A stretch of 64,000 bases of DNA from an uncultured Erythrobacter sp. GTDB lineage: Bacteria > Pseudomonadota > Alphaproteobacteria > Sphingomonadales > Sphingomonadaceae. A program made the translations under genes and the position numbers. Within the stretch, counting starts at the first letter, position 1. Each line of letters opens with the position of its first letter. The stretch is taken from positions 2,504,501-2,568,500 of the forward strand of contig CANMTU010000001.1 of assembly GCA_947501005.1 (NCBI GenBank), given 5' to 3'. This document shows, in pieces, positions 9,069 through 17,813 of the stretch. The notes under the pieces were generated by a model. It did not search any database, was not told the DNA's origin, and worked only from the letters and a program-made list of their open reading frames with translations.

Positions 9069-9099
9069 CGCCAACTTATAATCGCATTATAAGTTGGCG
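9069..9099. promoter_or_regulatory. perfect 14-bp inverted repeat upstream of the lasso operon
   Basis: Arms CGCCAACTTATAAT and its exact complement are separated by three bases (CGC). The centre lies about 87 bases upstream of the precursor ATG. Each arm contains TATAAT, so the palindrome could overlap a promoter -10 element in either direction and serve as an operator. No T-run follows, so a terminator is less likely. A second small inverted repeat (GCGACT/AGTCGC, 5-base loop, about 9020-9037) lies between it and the precursor. The binding protein is unknown. Confidence 0.55.
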
Positions 9100-9291
9100 C
9101 GGAGCCCCGAGCACGAAACCGGGCGATGAAAGCACCTGTTGGCAGGCACATCGATACCTTTAGCGAACCGCCTGGACATACGTACCGAAACCCGGTCGTC
9201 AGCAACACTCGCGCGGCTGCATTGTATATTGCGTTAATTCGCAGGGGAATAGCCAACACTACGGGACTGTCGACGCGGCGACGGCGACCGG

Positions 9292-9534
9292 TCAGGTGCT
9301 GCTGTTTTCGGCCGACCTCACCTTCCGCCTTGCCTTTGAAAATTCACGGTCGCTGGCGATGAACCGTTCCAGCATGGGCGCGACAAGCGCGGCTGGCTGC
9401 GGCGCATCCTTGGTCACTCCGCCGTTCAGAACGGTGCCGTAATCGACCAGTCGCCGATGGAGACGTGCAGGGATTTCGATCGACAGCCTGACCGGCTTTT
9501 CATCGGTAATATCGGACAGCTTCAAACGGGTCAT
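9292..9534 (-). CDS. DUF2274 domain protein, end of trb operon
   Basis: An 80-residue protein of the DUF2274 family (LKLSDITDEKPVRLSIEIPARLHRRL). These small proteins almost always follow trbI in P-type conjugation operons. The N-terminal half resembles a ribbon-helix-helix-like binding domain, but no function has been shown. The start ATG at 9534 overlaps the trbI stop (ATGA), so it is the last gene of the trb operon. About 290 bases separate it from the lasso precursor; that gap holds the palindrome at 9069-9099 and nothing else that I recognise. Confidence 0.8.
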   Translation of the reverse strand: MTRLKLSDITDEKPVRLSIEIPARLHRRLVDYGTVLNGGVTKDAPQPAALVAPMLERFIASDREFSKARRKVRSAENSST

Positions 9535-10700
9535 GCTCCCATCTCCATGACGATGTCGCGTGTCACCAGCACCCGCACCGGATAGCCGGGACGGATGGTG
9601 AGCGTCGGGCGAATATCGAGCTCGCGCGCGACGATCTGCTCGCCTGCACGGTTCACGCTATCCTGGCTGCCGCGGCGCAGCGCGCGAACGAGATCGCTGT
9701 CGCCGCCCGAACCGAGTTCGCTGCCAACACCAAGCAATGTCGAGACGAGCGCGGCCTTGACCACCCCGCCCCAGTGATAGTCGACTTCGTCCTCGAGCCC
9801 GGCATAGCCCGAAGGATCGGCGGCGAGTTGGCGTTCCAGGACGATGGAACGACCATCGGGCAGGATGAGGCGGTTCCAGGCGAGCAGGACGCGGCGCTGC
9901 CCGAAGCCGACATCGGACGCATAGTCGCCGATCAGCCGCGCGCCCTGCGGGATCAGCAGGCGGCGCCCCGAAAGACTATCGTAAACATTCTCGGTCACTT
10001 GCGCGGTCACCAGGCCGGGCTGGTCGGAACGAATTCCCGTAATGAGCGCGGCCGGTATCATCGAACCGGCCTGCAAGACAGCAGTGGATGGTGACGGCAC
10101 GAGGCTCTGCGCGGAAGCCGTGCGCTGCTCTGCCGGGCGATCGAGAAAGGCAGGCGGTGCCGATGGCGTGATCGTCGATGGATCGCTTGCCGCTACGGTT
10201 TCCGCAGCGGCTGCGGGACCAGGGGCGGCCGGACGAGCGCTACCGCCAAAAAACAGGCGGCTGCCCCTGGTCGCGTCGCGCTCCTGTTCGATACGCTGGC
10301 GGCGAGCCTCTTCGGGGCTGATCGCTTGGGGCGGGGGAGGTGGCTGGGCGCCCACGGGCGGCAATGCGGCAACGGCTCCCCGGTCCTGCGCGTCGAGTAT
10401 CGGTCGGCCGAGATCGCCGGGTAGCGGGGGCCCGAGCCTTGGCACCTGCGAGTAGTCCTGCGGTGCCGATGCGAGACCGTCGGCTATAGCGATGCCCGCA
10501 GTGTTGAAGACCTCTTCGCCCTGCTCCTGCGACGCTGGTTGCAGCGCGAAAAGCAAGGCTGCGCCCACAAGGGCCAGTGCGGCGGCGCTGGCAAGGGCGA
10601 CGGCCTTGCGCGAGAGCCGTACGACGCGCGGGCCTTCACCGCGCAGGCGGACGATCTTCTCGGCATCGTCAGGATGGTGATCGACGGTTTGCTCGGTCAT
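9531..10700 (-). CDS. trbI: conjugal transfer protein TrbI (VirB10 family)
   Basis: A 389-residue VirB10-like protein that spans the envelope and links inner-membrane ATPases to the outer-membrane core of the mating channel. A short cytoplasmic segment precedes one membrane helix at about residues 34-53 (ALASAAALALVGAALLFAL). A proline-rich periplasmic linker follows (VGAQPPPPPQAISPEE). The C-terminal VirB10 domain includes SGRRLLIPQGARLIGDYASD and ends with the conserved PGYPVRVLVTRDI. It overlaps its neighbours trbG and DUF2274 by four bases each, so all three are translationally coupled. Length and order match P-type systems. Confidence 0.95.
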   Translation of the reverse strand: MTEQTVDHHPDDAEKIVRLRGEGPRVVRLSRKAVALASAAALALVGAALLFALQPASQEQGEEVFNTAGIAIADGLASAPQDYSQVPRLGPPLPGDLGRPILDAQDRGAVAALPPVGAQPPPPPQAISPEEARRQRIEQERDATRGSRLFFGGSARPAAPGPAAAAETVAASDPSTITPSAPPAFLDRPAEQRTASAQSLVPSPSTAVLQAGSMIPAALITGIRSDQPGLVTAQVTENVYDSLSGRRLLIPQGARLIGDYASDVGFGQRRVLLAWNRLILPDGRSIVLERQLAADPSGYAGLEDEVDYHWGGVVKAALVSTLLGVGSELGSGGDSDLVRALRRGSQDSVNRAGEQIVARELDIRPTLTIRPGYPVRVLVTRDIVMEMGA

Positions 10701-11683
10701 GACCGGGACCGCGCGCGATTGCTGATCTGGACCTTCACCTGTCTGCGACCGGCGCCAAGGCGCAACTCCGCTCGTTCGAACAAGCGATCGACGATGATGT
10801 AGCGACCGGACACACGGTAATTGGCGAGCTCGGCCTCGCCGTTCTCGCCAACTATGAAGAACGGCGGCATTTCACCCTGCGCGATGTCAGGCGGAAATTC
10901 GATCAGCGTGCGCTGCCCGTCGTCGAACACGCGGAGCGGTCGCCACTCGGGCCGGTCGCCCGATATCCGGTATGAAAAATTCAGTCGTTCGAGCGTGAAG
11001 CCGTCTGCCACGGGTGCGGCGCGCGCCGCCTCGGCTTCGGCCTGCCGCAGGGCGATCAGCTCGTCCTGGGGATAGATCCAGCTGACCGATGCCATGTAGA
11101 TGCGAGGACTGGCGCGCAACTCGACATGGTAGGTGCGCCGGTCGGTGTTGATCACGAGGTTGGTCGCGATATCGGGCCGGGTCGGCTTGACGAGAATATG
11201 CACCCTGGCAGTCGCGCCGCGACCGCTGATCGTGTCGCCGATCATCCAGCGCAAGGTATCGCCTGCGGCGACCGGCCCGGGGCCGACCAGCGTCTCGCCT
11301 TCCTGCAAGGCGATGTCGGTCACCTGCCCCGGCTTGGCATAGACCTGGAACAATGCGCCTTCGCTATAGGCATAGCGCTGGATCGCGTTCTGGAAACCGG
11401 CATCCTCGGGCTGGATACGGGCGGCATCGTTCGCCGCCCCCACATGCCCCTCGGGGTCAGAGGCAGGGGAGCGGCGCGCGGCAGTGGGGGAGGCCTGCCG
11501 CGATGGGGAGGAGTCTTTGCCCAGGAATGACAGGACAGCGCTTGGCGGCATCTGCACGATCGCGCGCACTGCCGCCGCAGCCGCCCGCGACTGGGGGGCA
11601 GGCGTCGCCGACGCGGGCGCGGCGACTGCGAGCGAGAGAATGCCGACGAGGCTGGAACGAATGAGTGTTTGCGGGCGGGACAT
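10697..11683 (-). CDS. trbG: conjugal transfer protein TrbG (VirB9 family)
   Basis: A 328-residue VirB9-like periplasmic/outer-membrane component of the type IV secretion core complex. A signal peptide is visible (LVGILSLAVAAPASATP). A variable linker of about 80 residues precedes the VirB9 domain: YAYSEGALFQVYAKPGQVTD, then a repeated-strand region and the C-terminal RVFDDGQRTLIEFP and NYRVSGRYIIVDRLFERAEL motifs. It works with TrbI and a VirB7-like partner, which is not obvious here. The start overlaps the trbF stop by one base (TGATG) and the end overlaps trbI. Confidence 0.95.
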   Translation of the reverse strand: MSRPQTLIRSSLVGILSLAVAAPASATPAPQSRAAAAAVRAIVQMPPSAVLSFLGKDSSPSRQASPTAARRSPASDPEGHVGAANDAARIQPEDAGFQNAIQRYAYSEGALFQVYAKPGQVTDIALQEGETLVGPGPVAAGDTLRWMIGDTISGRGATARVHILVKPTRPDIATNLVINTDRRTYHVELRASPRIYMASVSWIYPQDELIALRQAEAEAARAAPVADGFTLERLNFSYRISGDRPEWRPLRVFDDGQRTLIEFPPDIAQGEMPPFFIVGENGEAELANYRVSGRYIIVDRLFERAELRLGAGRRQVKVQISNRARSRS

Positions 11684-12363
11684 CAGCCGAGCTCCTTTGA
11701 CCAGTTGATGGAAGTGACGAAAATGCCGAGCGGATTGCGGGTCAGCGCGTCGGGATCGCGCGGTGGCTGGACGGCGATGCCGAGGATCGCCGTCCAGCGG
11801 CTCGTCTCGGCAAGCGCACCGTCGCGGTAGCGCCGCTCTACCCAGGCGACGCGGAAACTCTTCGCCGATGCACGGATTACGCTGGTGACCTCGACCGCCA
11901 CCTGTTCGCGGCCGACCACAGCGAAGGGATCGTTGGCGCGCGCATACTCGTTAAGCGCGAGCGCGCCGCGATCGCTCGTAAAGTCGTACGCGCGCAGCCA
12001 GTTCTCGCGCACGACGATGGCATCGTCAGGAATGGACCGGACGTTCTCGATGAAACTCGCGATATGGAAAGCAATCTGCGAATCGGTTGGACGAAAGGCG
12101 GCATCGGCAGGCGCGACGCTGCGCGCTTCGCCCAGCTTGTCGACCTCGACCACCCAGGGAACAATGGTCCCGCGCGCATTCTGCCAGATGAGACCGCCGG
12201 TCAGCGCCGCCGACAAGCCGAGCGCGCCGAAAAAGGCATAGCGCCAGCTCTTCGCCTGCACCCGTGCCGAACCGATGCGGTCGTCCCAGACCTGCGCCGC
12301 GCGCTGGTATGGCGACTCTGCCTGCGGCGTCTTGCCGTACCGCGTGGAGGGGCGTTTTAACAT
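11683..12363 (-). CDS. trbF: conjugal transfer protein TrbF (VirB8 family)
   Basis: A 226-residue VirB8-like assembly factor of the mating channel. A short basic cytoplasmic N-terminus (RVQAKSWRYAFF) leads into one membrane helix at about residues 46-64 (GALGLSAALTGGLIWQNAR). The periplasmic NTF2-like VirB8 domain follows, with the typical SWVEV/WVVEVDKLGEAR start and WTAILGIAVQPP near the end. It nucleates the inner-membrane part of the apparatus and contacts TrbI and TrbG. Six bases separate it from the trbL stop upstream, and it overlaps trbG downstream. Confidence 0.94.
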   Translation of the reverse strand: MLKRPSTRYGKTPQAESPYQRAAQVWDDRIGSARVQAKSWRYAFFGALGLSAALTGGLIWQNARGTIVPWVVEVDKLGEARSVAPADAAFRPTDSQIAFHIASFIENVRSIPDDAIVVRENWLRAYDFTSDRGALALNEYARANDPFAVVGREQVAVEVTSVIRASAKSFRVAWVERRYRDGALAETSRWTAILGIAVQPPRDPDALTRNPLGIFVTSINWSKELG

Positions 12364-12369
12364 TTCCCG

Positions 12370-13680
12370 TCAGTCCTTTTCTCGTGTGTCTATGGATGAT
12401 CCTGCACCGTGACCGTCACCGGCGCGCACGGTGTGCGCGGCGAGCGAGGCGGAGTGGCCGAGGCTCTGGCGCTGCTTCATGGATCTGGCCCAGGATGGCG
12501 GGCCCTCGCTGCCCGCTGCCTGTCCGCTATCGGAAGGCGGGGAACCTGGGGCAGGCACGATACGCCCGCCCATGTGACCGACCGCCGATCGCGCACCCTC
12601 CCGGAAATTGCCTCGGGCACTGTCGGTTGCGGCGCGCAGCGGGGACATCGCCGCGCCGCCCGCGGCGCGCCCGACACCGGCCATGCCGCCCGCCACAGCT
12701 GCTCCGCCGCTCCTGCCCGCCGAACCCGTGGCATAGGCCATGGTCGCACCGCCGGCAGCGCGCGAGACCGAAGAGGCAGCGTTGGCAACCGCACCGCCGG
12801 CCAGTTTGGCCCCGGCGACGCCGCCAACCGCCGCACCACCTGCGAGAAGGGCAGTTCCGGCTGCCGCGCCGGCACCCAGTTGCGGCCCGCCCGCGACGAT
12901 CCCGTTGGCAATACCGGGGCCGAAGATGCCGAGACCGAGAAGGGTCAGGCTGGCAAGCACGATGGCGAGCGCATCCTCGATGGTCGGCTCGCCCGGAATA
13001 GCGCTGGTGAACTCGGCGAAGAGGGTCGAGCCGATGCCAATGATCACGGCGAGCACCAGCACTTTGATCCCCGAGGAGACCACATTGCCGAGCACGCGCT
13101 CGGCCATGAAGGCGGTCTTGCCGAACAGGCCGAAAGGAATGAGCACGAAACCTGCAAGCGTCGTAAGCTTGAACTCGATGAGTGTGACGAACAGCTGGAT
13201 CGCGAGGATGAAGAACGCAATGATGACCACCGCCCATGCGACGAGCAGGATGACGATCTGCAGGAAGTTCTCGAAGAAACTCACATAGCCGAGCAGATCC
13301 TGCATGGACTCGAGCAGTGGCCAGGCGGCATCGATACCGACCTGCGCGACCCGGCCCGGCTGCAGGAGGTCCGCGGCACCAAGCCCGGAGCCGCTCGCCT
13401 TGAGGCCAAGACCGGCGAAACTGTTGAAGACGATGTTGGCGAGCGCGTTCCAGTTGCCGATGATATAGGCGAAGATCCCGACGAAAAGCGTCTTCTTCAC
13501 GAGCCGGGCGATGATGTCGTCCTGCTCGCCCCAGCTCCAGAACAGGGCGGCGAGCGTCACGTCGATCACAATCAGCGTGGTCGCTATGAACGCGACCTCG
13601 CCCGACAGCAGCCCGAAGCCGCTGTCGATATATTGCGAGAAGATCGCGAGGAAACGATCGACGACGCCGGTCCCGCCCAT
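12370..13680 (-). CDS. trbL: conjugal transfer protein TrbL (VirB6 family)
   Basis: A 436-residue polytopic inner-membrane protein of the VirB6 type, which lines the DNA path through the inner membrane. The ATG at 13680 (MGGTGVVDRFLAIFSQYID) fits family starts; the frame is open further upstream but that part overlaps trbK. About six hydrophobic helices lie between residues 25 and 290, for example VVIIAFFILAIQLFVTLIEF. The C-terminal 150 residues are low-complexity Ala/Gly-rich, as usual for TrbL. Gene order between trbK and trbF is standard. Confidence 0.94.
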   Translation of the reverse strand: MGGTGVVDRFLAIFSQYIDSGFGLLSGEVAFIATTLIVIDVTLAALFWSWGEQDDIIARLVKKTLFVGIFAYIIGNWNALANIVFNSFAGLGLKASGSGLGAADLLQPGRVAQVGIDAAWPLLESMQDLLGYVSFFENFLQIVILLVAWAVVIIAFFILAIQLFVTLIEFKLTTLAGFVLIPFGLFGKTAFMAERVLGNVVSSGIKVLVLAVIIGIGSTLFAEFTSAIPGEPTIEDALAIVLASLTLLGLGIFGPGIANGIVAGGPQLGAGAAAGTALLAGGAAVGGVAGAKLAGGAVANAASSVSRAAGGATMAYATGSAGRSGGAAVAGGMAGVGRAAGGAAMSPLRAATDSARGNFREGARSAVGHMGGRIVPAPGSPPSDSGQAAGSEGPPSWARSMKQRQSLGHSASLAAHTVRAGDGHGAGSSIDTREKD

Positions 13681-13681
13681 C

Positions 13682-13990
13682 TCAGTTTTCCTTCGACATC
13701 GGTGGGTCCGGAAGGACCGGCTCGGAATGAGCGTCGGGATATTCGACACCGAAGAAACGGCGGCGCTTCTCTGCCCAGGCTGCCCGGCAATCGGACGAGG
13801 ACAGCGCCAGCTCGCCCAGCCGGGCGCAGGCCCTGAGCTGGGCCGGCAAGGGATCGCCATCCGGAATCCAGATGGCTGCTGCCTCCTCCACGCGCGGCTC
13901 AGGCTCCTCGTGCAGCTGCACGAGGGTCATTGCGACCGCGATACCGACGAAAACGGCCGCACCGATCCGCGCAAGGAGCTTGCCGTCCAT
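13682..13990 (-). CDS. trbK: TrbK-type small membrane protein (entry exclusion-like)
   Basis: A 102-residue protein with an N-terminal membrane or signal segment (LLARIGAAVFVGIAVAMTLV). A small domain with two Cys follows (LRACARLGE and SSDCRAAWAEKRRRFF). The position between trbJ and trbL, and the conserved Cys-containing core, fit the alternative TrbK family found in Tn4371-like and sphingomonad elements. In classic systems TrbK blocks uptake of a second copy of the same element. That role is not proven for this variant. It ends one base before the trbL start. Confidence 0.8.
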   Translation of the reverse strand: MDGKLLARIGAAVFVGIAVAMTLVQLHEEPEPRVEEAAAIWIPDGDPLPAQLRACARLGELALSSSDCRAAWAEKRRRFFGVEYPDAHSEPVLPDPPMSKEN

Positions 13991-13996
13991 GGCGGA

Positions 13997-14743
13997 TCAC
14001 CTCGATCCGCCGGGCAGGTAACGCGGCCGCGTCGCTAGGAAGCGCCTTAGCTGTTCGCGCGCCTGGGCCTTGGCTGTCGCGCGCTCGGCCGCATCAAGCG
14101 CCTGTGCCCGGCTCGCTGCCGCAAGCGTTGCCGTCAGATCGGCCAGCTGGCGCGCCTGCAGGGCGAGCAGCTGGTTTCCGGCCTGGGCTGCTTGCAGCGC
14201 GCCCGCGGCGGACTGGCTCGCGCCGACCAGCGTGCCGATCGCCTCGCGCGAGCCTTCGATATTGGCGACCGCGCTCGCCTGCACCTTCAGCGCGTCCTCG
14301 AAGCCGGCAATACTGTTCTTCCAGCGCGTTTCCGCACCATCGACCATGGCCTGCTGGGAAGCGCCCAGCGGGACATTCCTGTATTGGGCCTCGAACGCCG
14401 CCTCGATCTCGCCCACGTCATAGGCGATGCGCTGTGCCTGGTTGAGAAGCTGCTGGGTCTGCCGGATCTGGTCCTGCAATGGCTGGATAATGTCGGTCGG
14501 CAGCCGTTCGAGATTCTTCGCTTCGTTGATCAGCGAATTCGCCTGGTTCTGCAGCATCCGGATCTGGTTGTTGATCTGCTCGAGCGTGCGCGCCGCGGTG
14601 AGCACGTTCTGGGCGTAGTTGGACGGATCGTAGACGATTCCGCCAAACTGGGCCTGTGCGGGCGTCGATGCGAACGCGGTCGCACCGGCGATGCCGAGCG
14701 CTGCCGTCATGGCAAGGGTTCTGAGTGATCGGGGCAAGGTCAT
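13997..14743 (-). CDS. trbJ: conjugal transfer protein TrbJ (VirB5-like)
   Basis: A 248-residue exported protein of the TrbJ family. The signal peptide is clear (TLAMTAALGIAGATAFASTPAQAQ). The mature part is mostly helical, with heptad-rich stretches (LEQINNQIRMLQNQANSLIN, IQPLQDQIRQTQQLL) typical of VirB5-like minor pilus or adhesin subunits at the pilus tip. The start ATG at 14743 overlaps the trbE stop (ATGA), and trbK begins seven bases downstream. Order E-J-K-L matches P-type clusters. Confidence 0.93.
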   Translation of the reverse strand: MTLPRSLRTLAMTAALGIAGATAFASTPAQAQFGGIVYDPSNYAQNVLTAARTLEQINNQIRMLQNQANSLINEAKNLERLPTDIIQPLQDQIRQTQQLLNQAQRIAYDVGEIEAAFEAQYRNVPLGASQQAMVDGAETRWKNSIAGFEDALKVQASAVANIEGSREAIGTLVGASQSAAGALQAAQAGNQLLALQARQLADLTATLAAASRAQALDAAERATAKAQAREQLRRFLATRPRYLPGGSR

Positions 14744-17202
14744 GGGATTGCTCCTTCCGGGAGGCTGGGTTGAACGGTGGATGGTTCGTCAGCGCCAAGC
14801 AGCTGCGCAGCCCATTCGTGGCCGCGATGCCGCAGCCATGCGGCCGCGAAACCGGCCGCGCCCTCGCTTTCGACAAGGCGGGCAATGGCGAGCTGATCGC
14901 CTTTCGAGGATGCTCCGGCAAAGGCGAGCGCGACCTCTCCCAGTCCCAGTTCGAACAGACGATTGCCGCGCGCCGACTGGCAGTAATAGTCGCGCTTGGG
15001 CGTCGCCCGGCTGAGGATCTCGATCTGCCGGTCGTTCAGTCCGAAGCGCCGGTAGATGCTGAGGATCTGCGGCTCGATCGCGCGCTCGTTGGGCAGGAAA
15101 ATGCGGGTCGGACAGCTCTCGATGATGGCCGGCGCAATCGCCGAACTCTCGACATCGGCGAGGCTCTGGGTCGCGAAGACGACGCTCGCGTTCTTCTTGC
15201 GCAGGGTCTTGAGCCACTCGCGCAGCTGACCGGCGAAGCCGGGGCTGTCGAGCACAAGCCAGCCCTCGTCGATGATGATCAGCGTCGGCGAACCGTCTAG
15301 CCGTCCCTCGATGCGGTGGAAGAGATAGGAGAGTACCGCAGGCGCGGCAGCCGAACCGGTCAGACCTTCGGTCTCGAAGGCCTGGAAGCGCGCGTCGCCA
15401 AGCCGCTCGCATTCGGCATCGAGCAGCCGCCCGAACGGTCCGCCGATGCAGTAGGGCGCAAGCGCCTGCTTGAGCGGCTGCGACTGGAGCAGAACGGCAA
15501 GGCCGGTCATCGTGCGCTCGGCTACAGGCGCGGTGCCAAGCGAGGTCAGCGCCGACCATAGATGCTCCTTGGTGGCAGGATCGACCGACACGCCTTCGGA
15601 TGTGAGAATCGCCTGGAGCCACTGCGCGGCCCAAGCCATCTCCGCCGGCTCGTCGATGCGCGCCAGCGGCTGCAACGAGACGCCTTCATCGCCCTCTTCG
15701 GAAAGGCTTGAGCCCAGATCCTGCCAGTCGCCGCCGCAGGCAAGCGCGGCGACGCGGATGGAACCGCCGAAATCGAACGCGAAGATCTGCGCATCCGTGT
15801 AGCGGCGGAACTGCATCGCCATGAAGGCGAGCAGCACCGATTTGCCGGCACCGGTGGGGCCGACGACGAGGCCGTGACCGACATCGCCGACATGGAGCGC
15901 GAAGCGGAACGGGGTCGTGCCCTCGGTCCGCGCGTAGAACAGCGGCGGCGCGTCGAAGTGATCGTCGCGCTCCGGGCCTGCCCAGATGGCGGATAGCGGG
16001 ATCATATGCGCCAGATTGAGCGTCGAGAGCGGCGGCTGCCGGACGTTCGCGTAGACGTGTCCGGGAAGCGAGCCGAGCCATGCCTCGATCGCATTCATGC
16101 CTTCGGTGACGCAGGTGAAGTCGCGGCCCTGAACAACCTTCTCGACCAGGCGCAGCTTTTCGGCAGCGAGCCGAGCGTTCTCGTCCCAGACCGTGATCGT
16201 CGCGGTAACCAGCGCCATGCCGACATGATCGGCACCCAGTTCCTGCAAGGCGGTATCGGCGTCCTCGGCCTTGTTGGCCGCATCGCTGTCGACCAGCACC
16301 GAGGCCTCGTTAGTCATCACCTCCTTGAGGATGGCGGCGACCGACTTGCGCTTGGCGAACCATTGGCGGCGAATCTTGCCGAGCAGGCGCGTGGCATCGG
16401 TCTTGTCGAGCATGACCGCGCGGGTCGACCAGCGATAGGCAAACCCTTGCGCGTTCAATTCATCGAGCAGGCCGGGAAAGGTGGCACTCGGAAAGCCGAC
16501 CACGGTCAGGGTGCGCAGATGCGCCGTGCCAAGACGCGGCTCCAGACCACCGGCAAGCGGCTCGTCGGCGAGCAGCGCATCGAGATGCATCGGCGTTTCG
16601 GGGACGCGCACCTCCTGCCCGCGCGTCGAGATGCAGCCGTGCAGATAGGTCAGCGTCTCGCCGTCATCGAGCCAGGCTATCTCGGGAAAGAACCCTTCGA
16701 ACAGCCGGAGCAGCCGGTCGGTGCGATCGGCAAATCCATCGCGCAGTTCGCGCGGGTTCACGCCCTTGTGCGTCTTGCCTTCGTAGAGCCAGCTTTCGGC
16801 GCGCGCGCCGTCTTCGACGGGCGGAAGCCACACGAATGTAAGGAAATAGCGGCTTTCGAAATGCACGCCTTCCTCGGCAAACTGCTCCGCGCGCTCGCGC
16901 TCGACGAGGGCGGACGCCGGATCGGGAAAGTCGCACACTGGATAGCCCAGCGCGGGACGACGCACGGCCTCGACGAAGATGGCCCAGCCCGATCCCAGCC
17001 GGCGCAGCGCGCTGTTTAGCCGCGCAGTCGTGGCAACGAGCTCGGCAGGGGTTGCGCTGTCGAGGTCCGGGCCTCGGAAGCGTGCGGTGCGCTGGAAACT
17101 GCCGTCCTTGTTGAGGACGATGCCCGGCGCCACCAGCGCGGCCCAGGGCAGGAAGTCGCTGAGCCGGTCGGCCTTGTTCCGATATTCACGAAGCGAGAGC
17201 AT
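14740..17202 (-). CDS. trbE: conjugal transfer ATPase TrbE (VirB4 family)
   Basis: An 820-residue VirB4-type ATPase, the largest energy-providing subunit of the mating channel. The N-terminal CagE/TrbE domain covers about residues 1-430 and contains the typical YLTFVWLPP and LHGCISTRG segments. The C-terminal RecA-like domain has the Walker A motif VGPTGAGKSVLL and the Walker B region LIIIDEGWLVL, followed by VVFATQSLADVESS. The protein drives pilus assembly and substrate transfer. It starts four bases after the trbD stop and overlaps trbJ. No motif is missing, so it should be functional. Confidence 0.97.
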   Translation of the reverse strand: MLSLREYRNKADRLSDFLPWAALVAPGIVLNKDGSFQRTARFRGPDLDSATPAELVATTARLNSALRRLGSGWAIFVEAVRRPALGYPVCDFPDPASALVERERAEQFAEEGVHFESRYFLTFVWLPPVEDGARAESWLYEGKTHKGVNPRELRDGFADRTDRLLRLFEGFFPEIAWLDDGETLTYLHGCISTRGQEVRVPETPMHLDALLADEPLAGGLEPRLGTAHLRTLTVVGFPSATFPGLLDELNAQGFAYRWSTRAVMLDKTDATRLLGKIRRQWFAKRKSVAAILKEVMTNEASVLVDSDAANKAEDADTALQELGADHVGMALVTATITVWDENARLAAEKLRLVEKVVQGRDFTCVTEGMNAIEAWLGSLPGHVYANVRQPPLSTLNLAHMIPLSAIWAGPERDDHFDAPPLFYARTEGTTPFRFALHVGDVGHGLVVGPTGAGKSVLLAFMAMQFRRYTDAQIFAFDFGGSIRVAALACGGDWQDLGSSLSEEGDEGVSLQPLARIDEPAEMAWAAQWLQAILTSEGVSVDPATKEHLWSALTSLGTAPVAERTMTGLAVLLQSQPLKQALAPYCIGGPFGRLLDAECERLGDARFQAFETEGLTGSAAAPAVLSYLFHRIEGRLDGSPTLIIIDEGWLVLDSPGFAGQLREWLKTLRKKNASVVFATQSLADVESSAIAPAIIESCPTRIFLPNERAIEPQILSIYRRFGLNDRQIEILSRATPKRDYYCQSARGNRLFELGLGEVALAFAGASSKGDQLAIARLVESEGAAGFAAAWLRHRGHEWAAQLLGADEPSTVQPSLPEGAIP

Positions 17203-17205
17203 CCG

Positions 17206-17481
17206 TCAGACCTCGAAATGTGCGGGAAAGCGCAGATGCCGCCGCGCGACGTCGACGAACTGCGGATCGCGCCGCGCGGCCCAGACCGCGATCACGTGCC
17301 CGGCAGCGAAGACGGCAACGCCCGCCACCCACAGCTGCAAGCCGAGCCCGATCGCGCCTGCCAGGGTCGCATTGGCGATGGCGAGCCCGCGCGGCGCTCC
17401 GCCGAGCAGGATATGCTCGGTCAGGGCCCGGTGGACCGGGACGGCGAAGCCGTGCGGCAGGCCGGATGCACTGTGTTCCAT
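17206..17481 (-). CDS. trbD: conjugal transfer protein TrbD (VirB3 family)
   Basis: A 91-residue VirB3-like inner-membrane protein. The start at 17481 (MEHSASGLPHGFAVPVHRAL) matches the family start, where a short Pro/His-rich head precedes the hydrophobic hairpin. Two adjacent membrane segments follow (ATLAGAIGLGLQLWVAGVAVF, split by a small turn) and a basic tail (RRDPQFVDVARRHL). The ATG overlaps the trbC stop (ATGA). VirB3 proteins work closely with the VirB4 ATPase, here TrbE, which begins four bases downstream. Confidence 0.92.
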   Translation of the reverse strand: MEHSASGLPHGFAVPVHRALTEHILLGGAPRGLAIANATLAGAIGLGLQLWVAGVAVFAAGHVIAVWAARRDPQFVDVARRHLRFPAHFEV

Positions 17482-17813
17482 CAGACCAGCGCTCCGCCGC
17501 CGAACGAAAAGAACGACAGGAAGAAGGACGAGGCGGCAAAGGCGATCGACAGGCCAAAGACGATTTGGATGAGCCGCCGGAAGCCGCCCGAGGTATCGCC
17601 GAAGGCCAGCGCCAGCCCGGTGGCGATAATGATGATCACAGCGACGATCTTGGCAACCGGTCCCTGGATCGATTCCAGGATCGCCTGCAGCGGCGCTTCC
17701 CATGGCATTGACGAGCCGGCGGCGTGCGCGGGAGCGGCGACTGCCAGTGCGACAATGCCACAGACAATCAAGGCAGGCAGGCGCGGGCGCGCGCGGAACA
17801 GAGCACGGATCAC
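17481..17813 (-). CDS. trbC: conjugal transfer pilin TrbC (VirB2 family)
   Basis: A 110-residue prepilin. The start is a GTG at 17813 with AAGGAGA eight bases upstream; it overlaps the trbB stop (GTGA). A long signal peptide (LPALIVCGIVALAVAAPAHA) is followed by two hydrophobic helices separated by a short basic loop (KIVAVIIIIATGLALAFGD and LIQIVFGLSIAFAASSF), as in VirB2/TrbC pilins. In RP4 the TraF peptidase trims and cyclises this pilin; a TraF-like gene is present at 41237-41818 and may act on it. Confidence 0.92.
   Translation of the reverse strand: MIRALFRARPRLPALIVCGIVALAVAAPAHAAGSSMPWEAPLQAILESIQGPVAKIVAVIIIIATGLALAFGDTSGGFRRLIQIVFGLSIAFAASSFFLSFFSFGGGALV

Noticed and set aside
12409..13836. 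475-residue plus-strand frame opposite trbL
   Set aside because: Shadow frame of trbL; low-complexity and without a ribosome site.
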